Of a stretch of 64,000 nucleotides of DNA, positions 46,807 to 55,812 are shown piece after piece. A model generated the notes under the pieces. It had not been told where the DNA came from. It searched no databases and saw nothing but the letters and a program-made list of their open reading frames with translations. The position numbers were made by a program, and so were the translations under genes. Location: positions 992,001-1,056,000 of the forward strand of contig NZ_JABTCG010000001.1 of the NCBI RefSeq assembly GCF_014610845.1, written 5' to 3'. This DNA comes from Maribacter arenosus. GTDB taxonomy: Bacteria > Bacteroidota > Bacteroidia > Flavobacteriales > Flavobacteriaceae. Position 1 is the first letter of the stretch. Every line of letters starts with the position of its first letter.

Positions 46807-48654
46807 CTAAATAAATTTTTTATCAATATCATTTTCGGTTATGGTTACATATACCGGTTTGTTAAATGGACTCCATCTGGATTCCTTACAAGCAAAAAGA
46901 TCGTTCACCAATGCCAATTGCGATGCATTGTTCAACACTTCCCCAGTCTTGACCGCCAAGGTCTTCGCCAAGGTTTTAGAAAGTACATCCGTCTGGGAAA
47001 AACTATCCTCGACGACCTGCATTTGAAAATCGGAAATCAACTGATCTAACACCATCCCAACCTCACTTTCAGAAACAATGGGCGGCACTCCGGTTATGCA
47101 TACTTCCTCTCCTTCGATTTTCGAAAATAGAAAACCAACAGTTGTTAGGCCCTCTTTAATATTTTCTAAGACCTCGATATCGGTCTTGGAAAAATTCAAC
47201 TTCAAAGGAAACAACAATTGCTGGCTAATGGCCTCATCTACGGTAATATTTTTTAAAAATCGCTCATAGAGTACCCGTTGGTGGGCCCTGTTCTGGTCTA
47301 TGACCACCATACCCGATTTAATAGTGGTGACAATATATTTTCTACGCAATTGAAGTGTTGTCGCAAGGGATTCCAAATTGTCTTGTGAGGTATCGAAAAT
47401 AGACCCGGTAATCGATTCCGACTCAAATTTAAGGCTACTAAAGCCATCTTCCCGACCCTCAGTGTCTCCCAATCCTTCATAGAGTTTCTCCCATCCTTCG
47501 GTACTTTGCTTTTTGTAGGTAGTATTGGGTGATCTTTGAGCTACGTCCTGAAAAGGATTAAACCCCCTATCTACGGTTACTCTAGGCTGAACTGCGTGTT
47601 TATCCTTATAATTGTATGGTGTTTCAAGGTTTTGGTCCTGTTCAAAATCCAATGCAGGAACCACACTGAACTGCCCTAGACTATGCTTTATCGTTGATTT
47701 AAGGATGGCATATAGCGTATGCTCATCATCAAATTTAACTTCCGTTTTTGTAGGGTGTATATTGATATCTATGGATGCGGGATCAACCTCCAAATACAAA
47801 AAGTAACCGGGATAGGCATCCGATTTTATCAATCCCTCAAAGGCCGCCAATACCGCATGATGCAAATAGGGGCTTTTCATAAAACGATTATTCACGAAGA
47901 AAAACTGTTCTCCCCTACTCTTTTTGGCAAACTCGGGCTTAGTGATGAAACCGGATATCTTGACCACTTGGGTGTCCTCATTAACAGGAACTAGCTTTTC
48001 ATTGGTCTTACTGCCAAAAACATGTACGATCCTTTGTCTTTGGTTCGCTTTCGGCAAATTAAAAAGTTCGCTTCCATTGTTATAAAAAACAAAGGCGATG
48101 TTCGGATGGGCCAAAGCGACCCTGTGGAATTCATCGGTAATATGACGAAGTTCCACCTGATTCGATTTCAAGAAATTACGGCGGGCAGGTATATTGAAAA
48201 ACAAATTCTTCACGGACATCGAGGTACCTTTTGGAGCTACACAAACCTCCTGGAATTTGACTTCACTACCCTCGATGCGTATATGGGTTGCCATCTCTTC
48301 CTGTTCTGGCTTTGTCTGCATTTCAACATGGGCGATAGCCGCTATGGATGCCAATGCCTCCCCTCGAAATCCCTTAGTGCTCAAGTTAAAAAGATCCTCC
48401 GCTTTTTGGATTTTGGATGTGGCATGCCGTTCAAATCCCATTCGGGCATCTGTAGTCGACATTCCTATACCATCGTCGATAACCTGAATAAGGTTTTTAC
48501 CCCCTTCCTTTACAATAAGTTTTATAGAAGTCGCCCCGGCATCAATGGCATTTTCCAGGAGTTCTTTAACAACCGATGCGGGACGTTGCACCACTTCACC
48601 TGCAGCTATTTGATTGGCCACATGGTCTGGCAAAAGTTTTATGATATCCGCCAT
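46807..48654 (-). CDS. mutL: DNA mismatch repair protein MutL
   Basis: A 615-residue mismatch repair ATPase. The GHKL ATPase domain has IAAGEVVQRPASVVKELLENAIDAG in its start region (in parts: Glu 36 is the general base in ELLENA), DDGIGM and TKGFRGEAL. The C-terminal dimer domain carries VIDQNRAHQRVLYE at 451-464, a degenerate form of the DQHA(X)2E(X)4E endonuclease motif in which His, Ala and the first Glu are replaced by Asn, Arg and Gln. The gene overlaps the preceding small gene by one base and is followed by two rhomboids. Confidence 0.95.
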   Translation of the reverse strand: MADIIKLLPDHVANQIAAGEVVQRPASVVKELLENAIDAGATSIKLIVKEGGKNLIQVIDDGIGMSTTDARMGFERHATSKIQKAEDLFNLSTKGFRGEALASIAAIAHVEMQTKPEQEEMATHIRIEGSEVKFQEVCVAPKGTSMSVKNLFFNIPARRNFLKSNQVELRHITDEFHRVALAHPNIAFVFYNNGSELFNLPKANQRQRIVHVFGSKTNEKLVPVNEDTQVVKISGFITKPEFAKKSRGEQFFFVNNRFMKSPYLHHAVLAAFEGLIKSDAYPGYFLYLEVDPASIDINIHPTKTEVKFDDEHTLYAILKSTIKHSLGQFSVVPALDFEQDQNLETPYNYKDKHAVQPRVTVDRGFNPFQDVAQRSPNTTYKKQSTEGWEKLYEGLGDTEGREDGFSSLKFESESITGSIFDTSQDNLESLATTLQLRRKYIVTTIKSGMVVIDQNRAHQRVLYERFLKNITVDEAISQQLLFPLKLNFSKTDIEVLENIKEGLTTVGFLFSKIEGEEVCITGVPPIVSESEVGMVLDQLISDFQMQVVEDSFSQTDVLSKTLAKTLAVKTGEVLNNASQLALVNDLFACKESRWSPFNKPVYVTITENDIDKKFI

Positions 48655-48953
48655 TATTGATTAAAGAATATGGAGATGTCAAAATCGATAATATAAAGGA
48701 AAATAAGAACCAAAACCGCTATGATTACGGTCATACGTATTTTTAAATTTCGGTCCCCTTCCCTCTTAATATCGTCTATGGCCGAATTTAATTTCCCTTT
48801 TATTCCTCTAGGGGTATTCACTGTGGTGCGGTATTTATCGAATTTTGGTTCAATCTTGAAGGGATTACCCTTACCCTTATCATCATAGAAACGGGGCTTG
48901 TAGTCGAACTTCCTGTTCTTTCCGATCCGTGTTATTTTCCTCAGTATACCCAT
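48654..48953 (-). CDS. Small C-terminally anchored membrane protein
   Basis: A 99-residue basic protein from the ATG at 48953; the longer frame begins with TTG. It has the RKITRIGKNRKFDYKPRFYDD start, a Lys/Arg-rich soluble part and one membrane segment at the C-terminus (about 74-92). Homologues in flavobacteria are often labelled riboflavin synthase subunit beta, which is probably a mislabel caused by the nearby ribH gene. The role is unknown. It leads the mutL operon. Confidence 0.8.
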   Translation of the reverse strand: MGILRKITRIGKNRKFDYKPRFYDDKGKGNPFKIEPKFDKYRTTVNTPRGIKGKLNSAIDDIKREGDRNLKIRMTVIIAVLVLIFLYIIDFDISIFFNQ

Positions 48954-48959
48954 TATTTT

Positions 48960-48967
48960 CAAAGTTA
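48960..48967 (-). promoter_or_regulatory. -7 box TAacTTTG placed for a leaderless mutL-operon transcript
   Basis: Exact TAnnTTTG on the minus strand, 6 bases before the ATG at 48953, so the start site should fall at or beside the start codon. Confidence 0.5.
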
Positions 48968-49072
48968 CTTAAAATCAAAAAATATGCCGTATACGTATTG
49001 CCAAAATTTGTTAACAGTACGGCTGATTGAAAAAATCGGGAAATAATTTGGAAAATGCTGCCGAAATAAGCC

Positions 49073-49555
49073 TTATTTGATAATAGCTGCCATTTTTATG
49101 GCCGCAATAGCCGCTTCAGCCCCTTTGTTGCCATGTTTACCCCCACTACGGTCTATTGCCTGTTGCATGGTATTATCGGTGAGCACACAAAAGATGACCG
49201 GAGTATCATAAAGTACATTCAAATCCTTGATTCCTTGGGCCGTGGCACTGCATACAAAATCGAAATGTTTGGTCTCGCCTTGTATTACGCTACCAATCGC
49301 GATTACAACATCGACATTCTGTGTCGTAATCATTTTTTTTGAACCAAAGATTAGCTCAAAGCTACCCGGGACATTTAAACGTATAATGTTCTCTTTGGTG
49401 GCACCACAATCCATAAGTGCTTTATGTGCCCCTTTGAAAAGTCCCTCTGTGATGTCGGCATTCCATTCAGAAACAACAATCCCAAAACGAAAGTTCTTCG
49501 CATTTGGGATGGTGGATTTATCATATTCCGATAAATTTTTGTTTGCCGTGGCCAT
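49073..49555 (-). CDS. ribH: 6,7-dimethyl-8-ribityllumazine synthase
   Basis: A 160-residue riboflavin-pathway enzyme that condenses 5-amino-6-ribitylaminouracil with dihydroxybutanone phosphate. It has FGIVVSEWNADITEGL, VPGSFELIFGSK, AIGSVIQGETKHFDFVC with the catalytic His, and DRSGGKHGNKGAEAA. Family members form 60-mers or pentamers. It overlaps the TPR gene stop by one base. Confidence 0.96.
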   Translation of the reverse strand: MATANKNLSEYDKSTIPNAKNFRFGIVVSEWNADITEGLFKGAHKALMDCGATKENIIRLNVPGSFELIFGSKKMITTQNVDVVIAIGSVIQGETKHFDFVCSATAQGIKDLNVLYDTPVIFCVLTDNTMQQAIDRSGGKHGNKGAEAAIAAIKMAAIIK

Positions 49556-50322
49556 TATTTGGAGCTTTTGGCCATACCTATAAAAGCGTCTATGGTGTTG
49601 GCCTCATTCGAAGTAGGAAACTCATCCTTTATCCTCTGGAAATACCCCAAAGCTTTCTCATTTTGCTTTAATTCCAATGCCGTAACTCCTGATTTATAAA
49701 GGAATTTAGGGGTTGTAAAGTCATTTTCACTGTGTTTATAGGCACTTTCGTAGAATCCCAAGGCATCCTTAGGCTGGCCTAACTGCATAAAGGCATCTCC
49801 CAGACCACCTTTTGCCAAGGCGCCTAAAATATCATCATCCGAGGAAAATTTCTCCAAATAGGCAATTGCATCCTCATACTTGTTCATATCAAGATAAGCC
49901 ATTCCGGCAGAGTAATTCGCCAAATTGGCCGCTTTTGTCCCTGGGTATTCTTCGATGATATCCAAGTATCCATACTTGCCTTCGGCCCCGTTCAGTGCTA
50001 AATTATACAATGAATCCTTGGCTGTATTCGCATTCAAGGCTTGTTCAAAATATTGTTGCGGATACAAAAGCTCATTCGTGGCCTCCGCTTCCTTCGGTTT
50101 TTGAATAAACTGGAGGTACGCTAAATATCCCAAAACCGCGATAGCAACAACACCAATGAACCCAAGAATATAATTCTGGTTTTTAGAAACCCATTCCTCG
50201 GTCTTCGAAGCACTTTCATCCAAGGTACTAAACACCTCCGCTGTTGTGCTCTCATGCTCATCCAACTTTTGTCCTTCAAGTTTATTTTTAGGTTTAAAAC
50301 CGCGCTTTTTATATGTTGCCAT
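49555..50322 (-). CDS. Membrane-anchored tetratricopeptide-repeat protein
   Basis: A 255-residue protein with a charged cytoplasmic N-terminus (1-50), one membrane segment (about 52-72), and a periplasmic part with four to five TPR-like helix pairs (from about 110 to 245). The architecture resembles YfgM, a chaperone-linked periplasmic TPR protein, but that name is only a structural analogy. It is the first gene of a two-gene unit with ribH. Confidence 0.82.
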   Translation of the reverse strand: MATYKKRGFKPKNKLEGQKLDEHESTTAEVFSTLDESASKTEEWVSKNQNYILGFIGVVAIAVLGYLAYLQFIQKPKEAEATNELLYPQQYFEQALNANTAKDSLYNLALNGAEGKYGYLDIIEEYPGTKAANLANYSAGMAYLDMNKYEDAIAYLEKFSSDDDILGALAKGGLGDAFMQLGQPKDALGFYESAYKHSENDFTTPKFLYKSGVTALELKQNEKALGYFQRIKDEFPTSNEANTIDAFIGMAKSSK

Positions 50323-50342
50323 TGGTAATTTTATTGATCGCG

Positions 50343-50350
50343 CAAAAATA
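50343..50350 (-). promoter_or_regulatory. -7 box TAttTTTG for the TPR-ribH unit
   Basis: Exact match on the minus strand, 20 bases before the ATG at 50322. Confidence 0.5.
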
Positions 50351-50386
50351 AAGTTTTTATTGAAATCCGAAGCGGTATTTATTCGT

Positions 50387-50394
50387 TATTTTTG
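50387..50394 (+). promoter_or_regulatory. -7 box TAttTTTG for recF
   Basis: Exact match, 52 bases before the recF ATG, back to back with the minus-strand box at 50343. Confidence 0.45.
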
Positions 50395-50446
50395 ATATTT
50401 CGCGAGATACCCTTGTTCCAATATTAAAAAAACCGAGGTTTCCACC

Positions 50447-51526
50447 ATGTTTCTTAAGAGATTATCGCTCATCAATTATAAAAATTTCGATTCCCAAAAC
50501 TTCGAATTCGATAGTAAGATCAATTGCTTCGTTGGTCCAAATGGGGTAGGAAAAACCAATGCCTTGGATGCGATTTACCACTTATCGTTCGGTAAAGGAT
50601 ATTTCAATCCGATAGGCTCCCAAAATATACGACATGGGGAAGACTTTTTCGTTATTGAGGGTGAATTCGAAAATTCCGATAGGGAAGAAAAAATCGTTTG
50701 TTCCCTTAAGAAAGGAATGAAAAAAATCATCAAAAGAAATGGCAAGGCCTATGACCGTTTGTCAGATCATATCGGGTTATTGCCCCTGGTCATTATTTCA
50801 CCGGCGGACCGGGACCTTATTATCGAAGGCAGTGATACCCGAAGAAAGTTCATCGATGGGGTCATCTCCCAGTCAGACAAGGAGTATCTAAACACACTGA
50901 TCAATTACAATAAAGTACTTCTTCAGCGAAATTCACTACTTAAATATTTTGTAGCCAACCATAACTTCGACGCCTCTACACTTGCGGTCTATGATGAACA
51001 ATTAAATACGTATGGTACGGCCATCTTTGAAAAACGGTTGAATTTCATTAAAACCTTCATCCCCATTTTCAAGGAACAATATAGTGCGATTTCAGGGGAC
51101 AACGAAGAAGTGATGCTGAGCTATGACAGTAAATTGTTGCACGAAGACCTACTCGGGCTGCTATCCAGGAGCATAGATAAAGACCGCGTATTACAGTACA
51201 CTAGTGTAGGGATCCATAAAGATGACCTGAATTTTGAGATAGCGGGTCATCCCATTAAGAAATTCGGAAGCCAAGGACAACAAAAATCGTTTCTGATCGC
51301 CCTGAAGTTTGCCCAATTCCATTTTTTAAAAGAACAGGCGAAAACCACACCGGTCCTCTTATTGGATGATATTTTTGACAAGTTGGATGAGCATCGGGTC
51401 GCCCAAATCGTAGGCTTGGTAGACAATGAGAATTTTGGTCAGATTTTCATTAGCGACACCCATGCCGAACGTACCGAGAATATTGTAAAGAACATACATC
51501 AATCCTATAAAATATTTAAATTGTAA
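50447..51526 (+). CDS. recF: DNA replication and repair protein RecF
   Basis: A 359-residue SMC-like ATPase of gap repair. Walker A GPNGVGKT is at 30-37, the signature [17 protein letters not shown] near 270, and Walker [14 protein letters not shown] follows. It loads RecA together with RecO and RecR. A lipoprotein gene and a DUF721 gene follow within 2 bases and with a 1-base overlap. Confidence 0.96.
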   Translation: MFLKRLSLINYKNFDSQNFEFDSKINCFVGPNGVGKTNALDAIYHLSFGKGYFNPIGSQNIRHGEDFFVIEGEFENSDREEKIVCSLKKGMKKIIKRNGKAYDRLSDHIGLLPLVIISPADRDLIIEGSDTRRKFIDGVISQSDKEYLNTLINYNKVLLQRNSLLKYFVANHNFDASTLAVYDEQLNTYGTAIFEKRLNFIKTFIPIFKEQYSAISGDNEEVMLSYDSKLLHEDLLGLLSRSIDKDRVLQYTSVGIHKDDLNFEIAGHPIKKFGSQGQQKSFLIALKFAQFHFLKEQAKTTPVLLLDDIFDKLDEHRVAQIVGLVDNENFGQIFISDTHAERTENIVKNIHQSYKIFKL

Positions 51527-51527
51527 G

Positions 51528-51947
51528 ATGAAACGATTATTATTTTTTGGAATCTTTGTGCTGCTGAGTGCATGTCAAAATAAAATCTCCCAGGAAGACC
51601 TGACCCTATTGAATGGGTATTGGGAAATAGAAAAAGTGATCATGGCCAATGGACAAACAAAGACATATACGATCAATACCACCGTGGATTATATTGAAGT
51701 AAAAGAATTATCCGGATTCAGAAAAAAGGTATATCCCAATTTGGATGGTACTTTCGACACCTCAAACGACGTCGAGAAATTCAACCTTACCGAGAGATCA
51801 AACGGCTTTGAAATGCACTATAAAACGAAACTCAGTGAGTGGGTCGAGACACTTGAAGCCTTAAATGAAAATTCCTTTTCAGTGACCAATGCAGATAAGA
51901 TCACCTATAGTTATAAACGTTTCAAACCTGTCAATGTGCAAAAATAA
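51528..51947 (+). CDS. Small lipoprotein of unknown function (lipocalin-like fold possible)
   Basis: A 139-residue lipoprotein with LSAC as lipobox (Cys 16). The start of the mature part, LTLLNGYWEIEKVIMANG, resembles lipocalin-like and START-of-barrel sequences, and predicted strands dominate. It is fixed between recF and the dciA-like gene, one base after the first and overlapping the second by one, as in other flavobacteria. No function can be assigned. Confidence 0.8.
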   Translation: MKRLLFFGIFVLLSACQNKISQEDLTLLNGYWEIEKVIMANGQTKTYTINTTVDYIEVKELSGFRKKVYPNLDGTFDTSNDVEKFNLTERSNGFEMHYKTKLSEWVETLEALNENSFSVTNADKITYSYKRFKPVNVQK

Positions 51948-52243
51948 TGGCCAAGCGAAAAAATGACAACCTACCCTTACGGGAAGCCCTAAAGGACTTT
52001 ATACAAGCAAACAAGCTGCAAAAAGGTATCGATAAAGTAAATGCCCGTGAAGCCTGGGTACAACTTATGGGCAATGGAGTTAACAATTATACCACAGCCA
52101 TAGAACTCCGTAATGGGACATTGTACGTTTCCTTATCCTCATCGGTACTCCGGGAAGAATTAAGCTTAGGCAAATCAAAAATCATTGAGATGCTCAATGA
52201 AGAACTTGGGAACGATTTGGTAAAAAAAATAGTTTTAAGATAA
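51947..52243 (+). CDS. DUF721/DciA-like protein (replicative helicase loader family)
   Basis: A 98-residue basic protein of the DUF721 family, the group that includes DciA, the ancestral loader of DnaB in bacteria without DnaC. It shows LREALKDFIQANKLQKGIDKV, AREAWVQLMGNGV and the KH-like beta-alpha segment YVSLSSSVLREELSLGKSKI. It is short for DciA, consisting essentially of the N-terminal domain. Its link to recF supports a replication role. Confidence 0.85.
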   Translation: MAKRKNDNLPLREALKDFIQANKLQKGIDKVNAREAWVQLMGNGVNNYTTAIELRNGTLYVSLSSSVLREELSLGKSKIIEMLNEELGNDLVKKIVLR

Positions 52244-52245
52244 AA

Positions 52246-52262
52246 TAAACCTCCAAGGTTTA
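52246..52262 (-). terminator. Possible weak terminator of ndk
   Basis: TAAACCT (52246-52252) pairs with AGGTTTA (52256-52262) around a 3-base loop; on the minus strand a TTTTAT run follows. The stem is short, so this is tentative. Confidence 0.35.
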
Positions 52263-52277
52263 AAAGATGTACTACGC

Positions 52278-52697
52278 TTAGTATATCTCCCGTCCTGAAA
52301 AATGAAATGCCCCTTCAATAGCTGCATTTTCATCACTATCGGAACCATGTACGGCATTTTCGGCCATATTGGAAGCAAACAATTTACGAATGGTACCTTC
52401 GGCTGCATCCGCAGGATTAGTGGCACCGATGAGTGCCCTGAAATCCTCCACGGCATTTTCTTTCTCCAAGATTGCCGAAACAATGGGACCCCTGGTCATA
52501 AATTGGACCAAATCCGAAAAAAAAGGACGTTCCTTATGTACTTCGTAAAACTTTTCAGCATCCCTTTTGTTCAACTGCGTATATTTCATGGCCACGATCT
52601 TAAATCCTGCAGAAGTGATTTTCTCTAATATGGCACCTATGTATCCTTTTTCAACCGCATCGGGTTTAATCATCGTAAACGTTCTGTTTGTCGTCAT
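52278..52697 (-). CDS. ndk: Nucleoside diphosphate kinase
   Basis: A 139-residue kinase that balances nucleoside triphosphates. It starts [20 protein letters not shown], has the [15 protein letters not shown] stretch and the active-site [15 protein letters not shown], whose His carries the phosphate. The longest frame has six extra codons; the ATG at 52697 matches the family. It is transcribed alone. Confidence 0.96.
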   Translation of the reverse strand: MTTNRTFTMIKPDAVEKGYIGAILEKITSAGFKIVAMKYTQLNKRDAEKFYEVHKERPFFSDLVQFMTRGPIVSAILEKENAVEDFRALIGATNPADAAEGTIRKLFASNMAENAVHGSDSDENAAIEGAFHFSGREIY

Positions 52698-52712
52698 TTG
52701 TAAAATTTTGCG

Positions 52713-52720
52713 CAAAAATA
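52713..52720 (-). promoter_or_regulatory. -7 box TAttTTTG for ndk
   Basis: Exact match on the minus strand, 15 bases before the chosen ATG at 52697; the longer reading frame would begin inside it, which supports the shorter protein. Confidence 0.55.
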
Positions 52721-53055
52721 CATTTTATTCCTAATACGGCAAGAATTAATAGGATTGTTGCAACTGCCCCGACACCTAATCGCGATTACCCAACTTACTG
52801 AATACAATGATTTTCGAGGATAAATCGATTTGTAACAGGCCGTAGCATTGGTCTAGCCTTAAGATCATTTACCTTATCATGTTTTATAAGAACCAAATTT
52901 GTTAGATCCCATAGTACTTCAAACGAATTAATTACTTGATTTACAAATTGTTAACAATAGTTAGACTGGCAGTAGCAATAAAATACCCCCCTATTTTGGT
53001 TATAGGTCTACTATCTAAAAATAATCTAATATGAGGAAAGTCCGCACTAGATTAC

Positions 53056-53063
53056 TATCTTTG
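53056..53063 (+). promoter_or_regulatory. -7 box TAtcTTTG placed for a leaderless DHH-gene transcript
   Basis: Exact match ending 5 bases before the ATG at 53069. Confidence 0.55.
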
Positions 53064-53068
53064 CGCGC

Positions 53069-54085
53069 ATGAATTTAGAGGACATAAACGCGGTAAGCAA
53101 TCTACTTTCCAAACCCCAGAACATAGTTATTGTTCCACATAAGAATCCAGATGGTGATGCGATCGGTTCTACCTTGGCTTTATGGCATTACCTTAAAACT
53201 AAAGGGCAGAAAGTTCATATTGTTGTCCCGAACGATTATCCTAAATTCTTAAAATGGATGCCAGGCCATGAACAGATCCTGAATTTTGAAAAGGAGAATT
53301 CACAAGCCAAGGCATTGATCGAGGAAGCCACGGTCATATTCACCTTGGATTTCAACCATTTGGGTCGTATAGGGCAAATGGAAGCCATCCTTAATGATAG
53401 TCAGGCCACCTTTATCATGATCGATCATCATCAGGCCCCATCTGATTATGCCCATTATATGTATTCGGATGTGAGTATGAGTTCAACCTGTGAGATGATC
53501 TATAATTTCATAGAGTTCTTGGGCGATGACGAAAAAATAAATCCGGAAATGGCCATCTGTCTATATACGGGTATCATGACAGATACAGGTTCATTCAAAT
53601 ATACTTCAACAACCAGCAGAACACATAGGGTCGTGGCTGCGTTGATCGATAAAGGCGCAGAAAATACAAAAGCACATAATCTGGTCTATGACACGAATAC
53701 GCCAAATCGATTGCATCTGTTAGGCTGTGCCCTAAAGAACATGGTTATTTTAGAAGAATATAATACGGCCTATATTACCCTTAGCCAGGATGAATTGGAA
53801 ACCTATGGGTATCAGAAAGGGGACACTGAGGGCTTTGTCAATTACGGACTCACCCTTCACGGTATCTTTTTCGCGGTAATATTCATTGAAAATAAGGAAG
53901 AAGGTATCGTAAAAATCTCGTTCCGCTCCGAGGGTGAATTCTCGGTGAATGAGTTTGCCAGAAAACATTTTAATGGCGGTGGCCATACCAATGCTGCCGG
54001 TGGGCGTAGTGATGTCTCGCTACAAGAAACCATCGAATATTTTGTTTCAATCTTAAAAGAATACAAGGCACAATTAAACCCATGA
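53069..54085 (+). CDS. nrnA: DHH-family phosphoesterase, NrnA-like (oligoribonuclease / pAp phosphatase)
   Basis: A 338-residue cytoplasmic protein. Motif I HKNPDGDAIGS is at 24-34, the metal-binding DHH at 119-121, and the DHHA1 domain ends with GGGHTNAAGG near 305, which binds the substrate. NrnA enzymes degrade nano-RNAs of 2-5 nucleotides and dephosphorylate pAp. The family and length (about 310-340) fit well; a c-di-nucleotide substrate is a less likely alternative. It overlaps gldI by 4 bases. Confidence 0.9.
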   Translation: MNLEDINAVSNLLSKPQNIVIVPHKNPDGDAIGSTLALWHYLKTKGQKVHIVVPNDYPKFLKWMPGHEQILNFEKENSQAKALIEEATVIFTLDFNHLGRIGQMEAILNDSQATFIMIDHHQAPSDYAHYMYSDVSMSSTCEMIYNFIEFLGDDEKINPEMAICLYTGIMTDTGSFKYTSTTSRTHRVVAALIDKGAENTKAHNLVYDTNTPNRLHLLGCALKNMVILEEYNTAYITLSQDELETYGYQKGDTEGFVNYGLTLHGIFFAVIFIENKEEGIVKISFRSEGEFSVNEFARKHFNGGGHTNAAGGRSDVSLQETIEYFVSILKEYKAQLNP

Positions 54086-54630
54086 GACAACTACTTTTCA
54101 TTTTAATGGCTATTGCATTCGTAGGTTGTGGAGGCCCTGAGCCAAGACGCCCGGTACAAATAAAAACCGGTAGTATCAATGCCTCCATTGAACGTAGTAA
54201 AAAACTTTTGGCGTTGGAAGAAGGTGCGATCCAGGAAATCATCAAAAGGGATTCCATACACGACTACAGTCATAGCAGTACTGGAGCTTGGTACTACTAT
54301 ACCCAGAAAAATGAGACGGACACCTATACCCCCCAGCCCGATGACCTGGTTACCATGACCTACACTGTCATGGGATTCAATAACGATACCATTTACTCAA
54401 TGGATGATATCGGGATTTTCAAGTACAAAGTAGACAAACAAGAGCTTTTTCCCGGATTACGAAATAGCATCAAAATATTAAAGGAGAAAGAAACGGCCAC
54501 ATTCCTATTTCCTTCTTCCTTGGCCTATGGATACCATGGGGACAACAATAAAATCGGGGTCAATGTTCCGTTAAAAGTAACAGTAACCCTTTTACAGATC
54601 GAAAAACAACAAAATAGTATTCAAAATTAA
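54082..54630 (+). CDS. gldI: Gliding-motility lipoprotein GldI (FKBP-type peptidyl-prolyl isomerase)
   Basis: A 182-residue lipoprotein with VGC as lipobox (Cys 16) and an FKBP domain from about residue 85, containing DLVTMTYTVMGFNNDTIYS, LFPGLRNSIKILKEKETATFLFPSSLAYGY. GldI is required for gliding and type 9 secretion in flavobacteria and probably helps fold exported proteins in the periplasm. It overlaps the DHH gene as ATGA and is followed by another isomerase after 10 bases. Confidence 0.92.
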   Translation: MRQLLFILMAIAFVGCGGPEPRRPVQIKTGSINASIERSKKLLALEEGAIQEIIKRDSIHDYSHSSTGAWYYYTQKNETDTYTPQPDDLVTMTYTVMGFNNDTIYSMDDIGIFKYKVDKQELFPGLRNSIKILKEKETATFLFPSSLAYGYHGDNNKIGVNVPLKVTVTLLQIEKQQNSIQN

Positions 54631-54640
54631 ACCCATTATA

Positions 54641-55789
54641 ATGAAAAAAAACGTGCTTTTCCTACTGACCCTACTTGTAGCGTTGGTCAGTTGTAAATCG
54701 AGTAAATACACGGATTTGGGCGATGGCCTTTTTGCTGACATCCAAACCACCAAAGGTGATATCGTCGTTAAATTGGAGTACCAGAAAACCCCGGTTACCG
54801 TAGCAAATTTTGTGTCCTTGGCAGAAGGTAAAAGTCCTTTTGTAAGTGAACAATACAAGGGTAAAAGATATTACGACGGTGTAATCTTTCATAGGGTTAT
54901 GAAAGATTTTATGATTCAGGGGGGCGATCCCACGGGTTCGGGAACTGGAAATCCAGGGTACAAATTCAAAGATGAGTTCAATGACTCCTTAGTGCATGAT
55001 AAGAAAGGGGTTTTATCTATGGCCAATGGTGGCCCAACAACAAATGGTAGCCAGTTCTTTATCACCCACAAAGCTACCCCTTGGTTAAATAACGTACACA
55101 CAGTATTTGGCGAAGTCATTAGAGGTTTGGATGTGGTTGACTCCATTGCCAATGTGGCCACCTCCGAAGCTCCTCAAAAAAATAAGCCCGTTGTCGATGT
55201 GGTCATGAATACCGTTGAAATTATTCGAAATGGAAAAGAGGCCAAAGCATTCGATGCTGTGCAGGTGATGACCGATTATTTCGATGCCGAGAAAAAGAGG
55301 TTGGCGGAAGAAGAAAAGGAAAACCAGGCCAAACAAGCAGCTTTTGACAAGATGTTGCCCGAATTTGTATCGGAATTGGCCGCAGACAAAAAGAAAGCCA
55401 AAGCCTTCCCATCGGGATTACAGCTTTTGAACCTTGTTGAAGGTTCTGGGGAAAAACCGAATATTGGTAACCAGGTGAAAGTCATTTATGCAGGATATTT
55501 GGAAGATGGGACCCTTTTTGACAGTAATGATGAAGCGGTGGCCAAAAAGTTCCTCAAATTCAATGAAAGAAGAAAGATGGGACGTGGCTATGAGGCGGTA
55601 CCTATGCTTTATAGTCCGGAAGCACCATTATTCCCCGGATTTAAGGAAGCGCTTTTAACCATGAAGGTAGGCGATAAAATTCGTGCATTCATGCCTCCAC
55701 ATTTAGGATTGGGTGAAAGCGGTAGCGGACCCATCCCCCCTAATTCAAGTTTGATATTTGATATCGAAATAACAGGTGTCGTCGAATAA
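54641..55789 (+). CDS. Lipoprotein with fused cyclophilin and FKBP peptidyl-prolyl isomerase domains
   Basis: A 382-residue lipoprotein (VSC, Cys 18). Residues about 28-185 are a cyclophilin domain with VIFHRVMKDFMIQGGDPTGSG and NGSQFFITHKATPWLN, which hold the catalytic Arg, Phe and Gln. Residues about 270-382 are an FKBP domain with GNQVKVIYAGYLEDGTLFDS and PPNSSLIFDIEI. A helical linker rich in Lys, Ala and Glu (205-255) connects them. Two unrelated isomerase folds in one periplasmic protein suggest a broad folding role beside GldI. Confidence 0.93.
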   Translation: MKKNVLFLLTLLVALVSCKSSKYTDLGDGLFADIQTTKGDIVVKLEYQKTPVTVANFVSLAEGKSPFVSEQYKGKRYYDGVIFHRVMKDFMIQGGDPTGSGTGNPGYKFKDEFNDSLVHDKKGVLSMANGGPTTNGSQFFITHKATPWLNNVHTVFGEVIRGLDVVDSIANVATSEAPQKNKPVVDVVMNTVEIIRNGKEAKAFDAVQVMTDYFDAEKKRLAEEEKENQAKQAAFDKMLPEFVSELAADKKKAKAFPSGLQLLNLVEGSGEKPNIGNQVKVIYAGYLEDGTLFDSNDEAVAKKFLKFNERRKMGRGYEAVPMLYSPEAPLFPGFKEALLTMKVGDKIRAFMPPHLGLGESGSGPIPPNSSLIFDIEITGVVE

Positions 55790-55812
55790 TCGATAAAATT
55801 AAGAACAAAATT

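Larger units (their letters stand above)
52698..53068. other. Divergent intergenic region between ndk and the DHH gene
   Basis: No gene in 371 bases. It has a -7 box on each side (52713 minus, 53056 plus) and a 12-base palindrome ATTGTTAACAAT at 52947-52958. The middle is plain AT-rich sequence with no open frame of note. Confidence 0.4.

Noticed and set aside
48022-48660. Long plus-strand open frame antisense to mutL, and similar frames opposite pccA, the rhomboids and mutB
   Set aside because: They are shadows of well-supported genes, lack domain signals and have amino-acid compositions unlike real proteins.
48654-48953. Riboflavin synthase beta subunit, the common label for the small protein
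   Set aside because: The protein is a basic membrane-anchored peptide unrelated to lumazine synthase; the true ribH lies at 49073-49555.
37899-52958. Repeated TGTTAACA palindrome in three intergenic regions (about 37899, 49009, 52950)
   Set aside because: One or two copies are expected by chance in 64 kb of this composition and the flanks differ.
53033-53046. GAGGAAAGTCCG, a sequence found in RNase P RNA
   Set aside because: Only about 12 bases match and neither the rest of the RNA nor its 3' pairing partner is present; the DHH gene starts directly after it.
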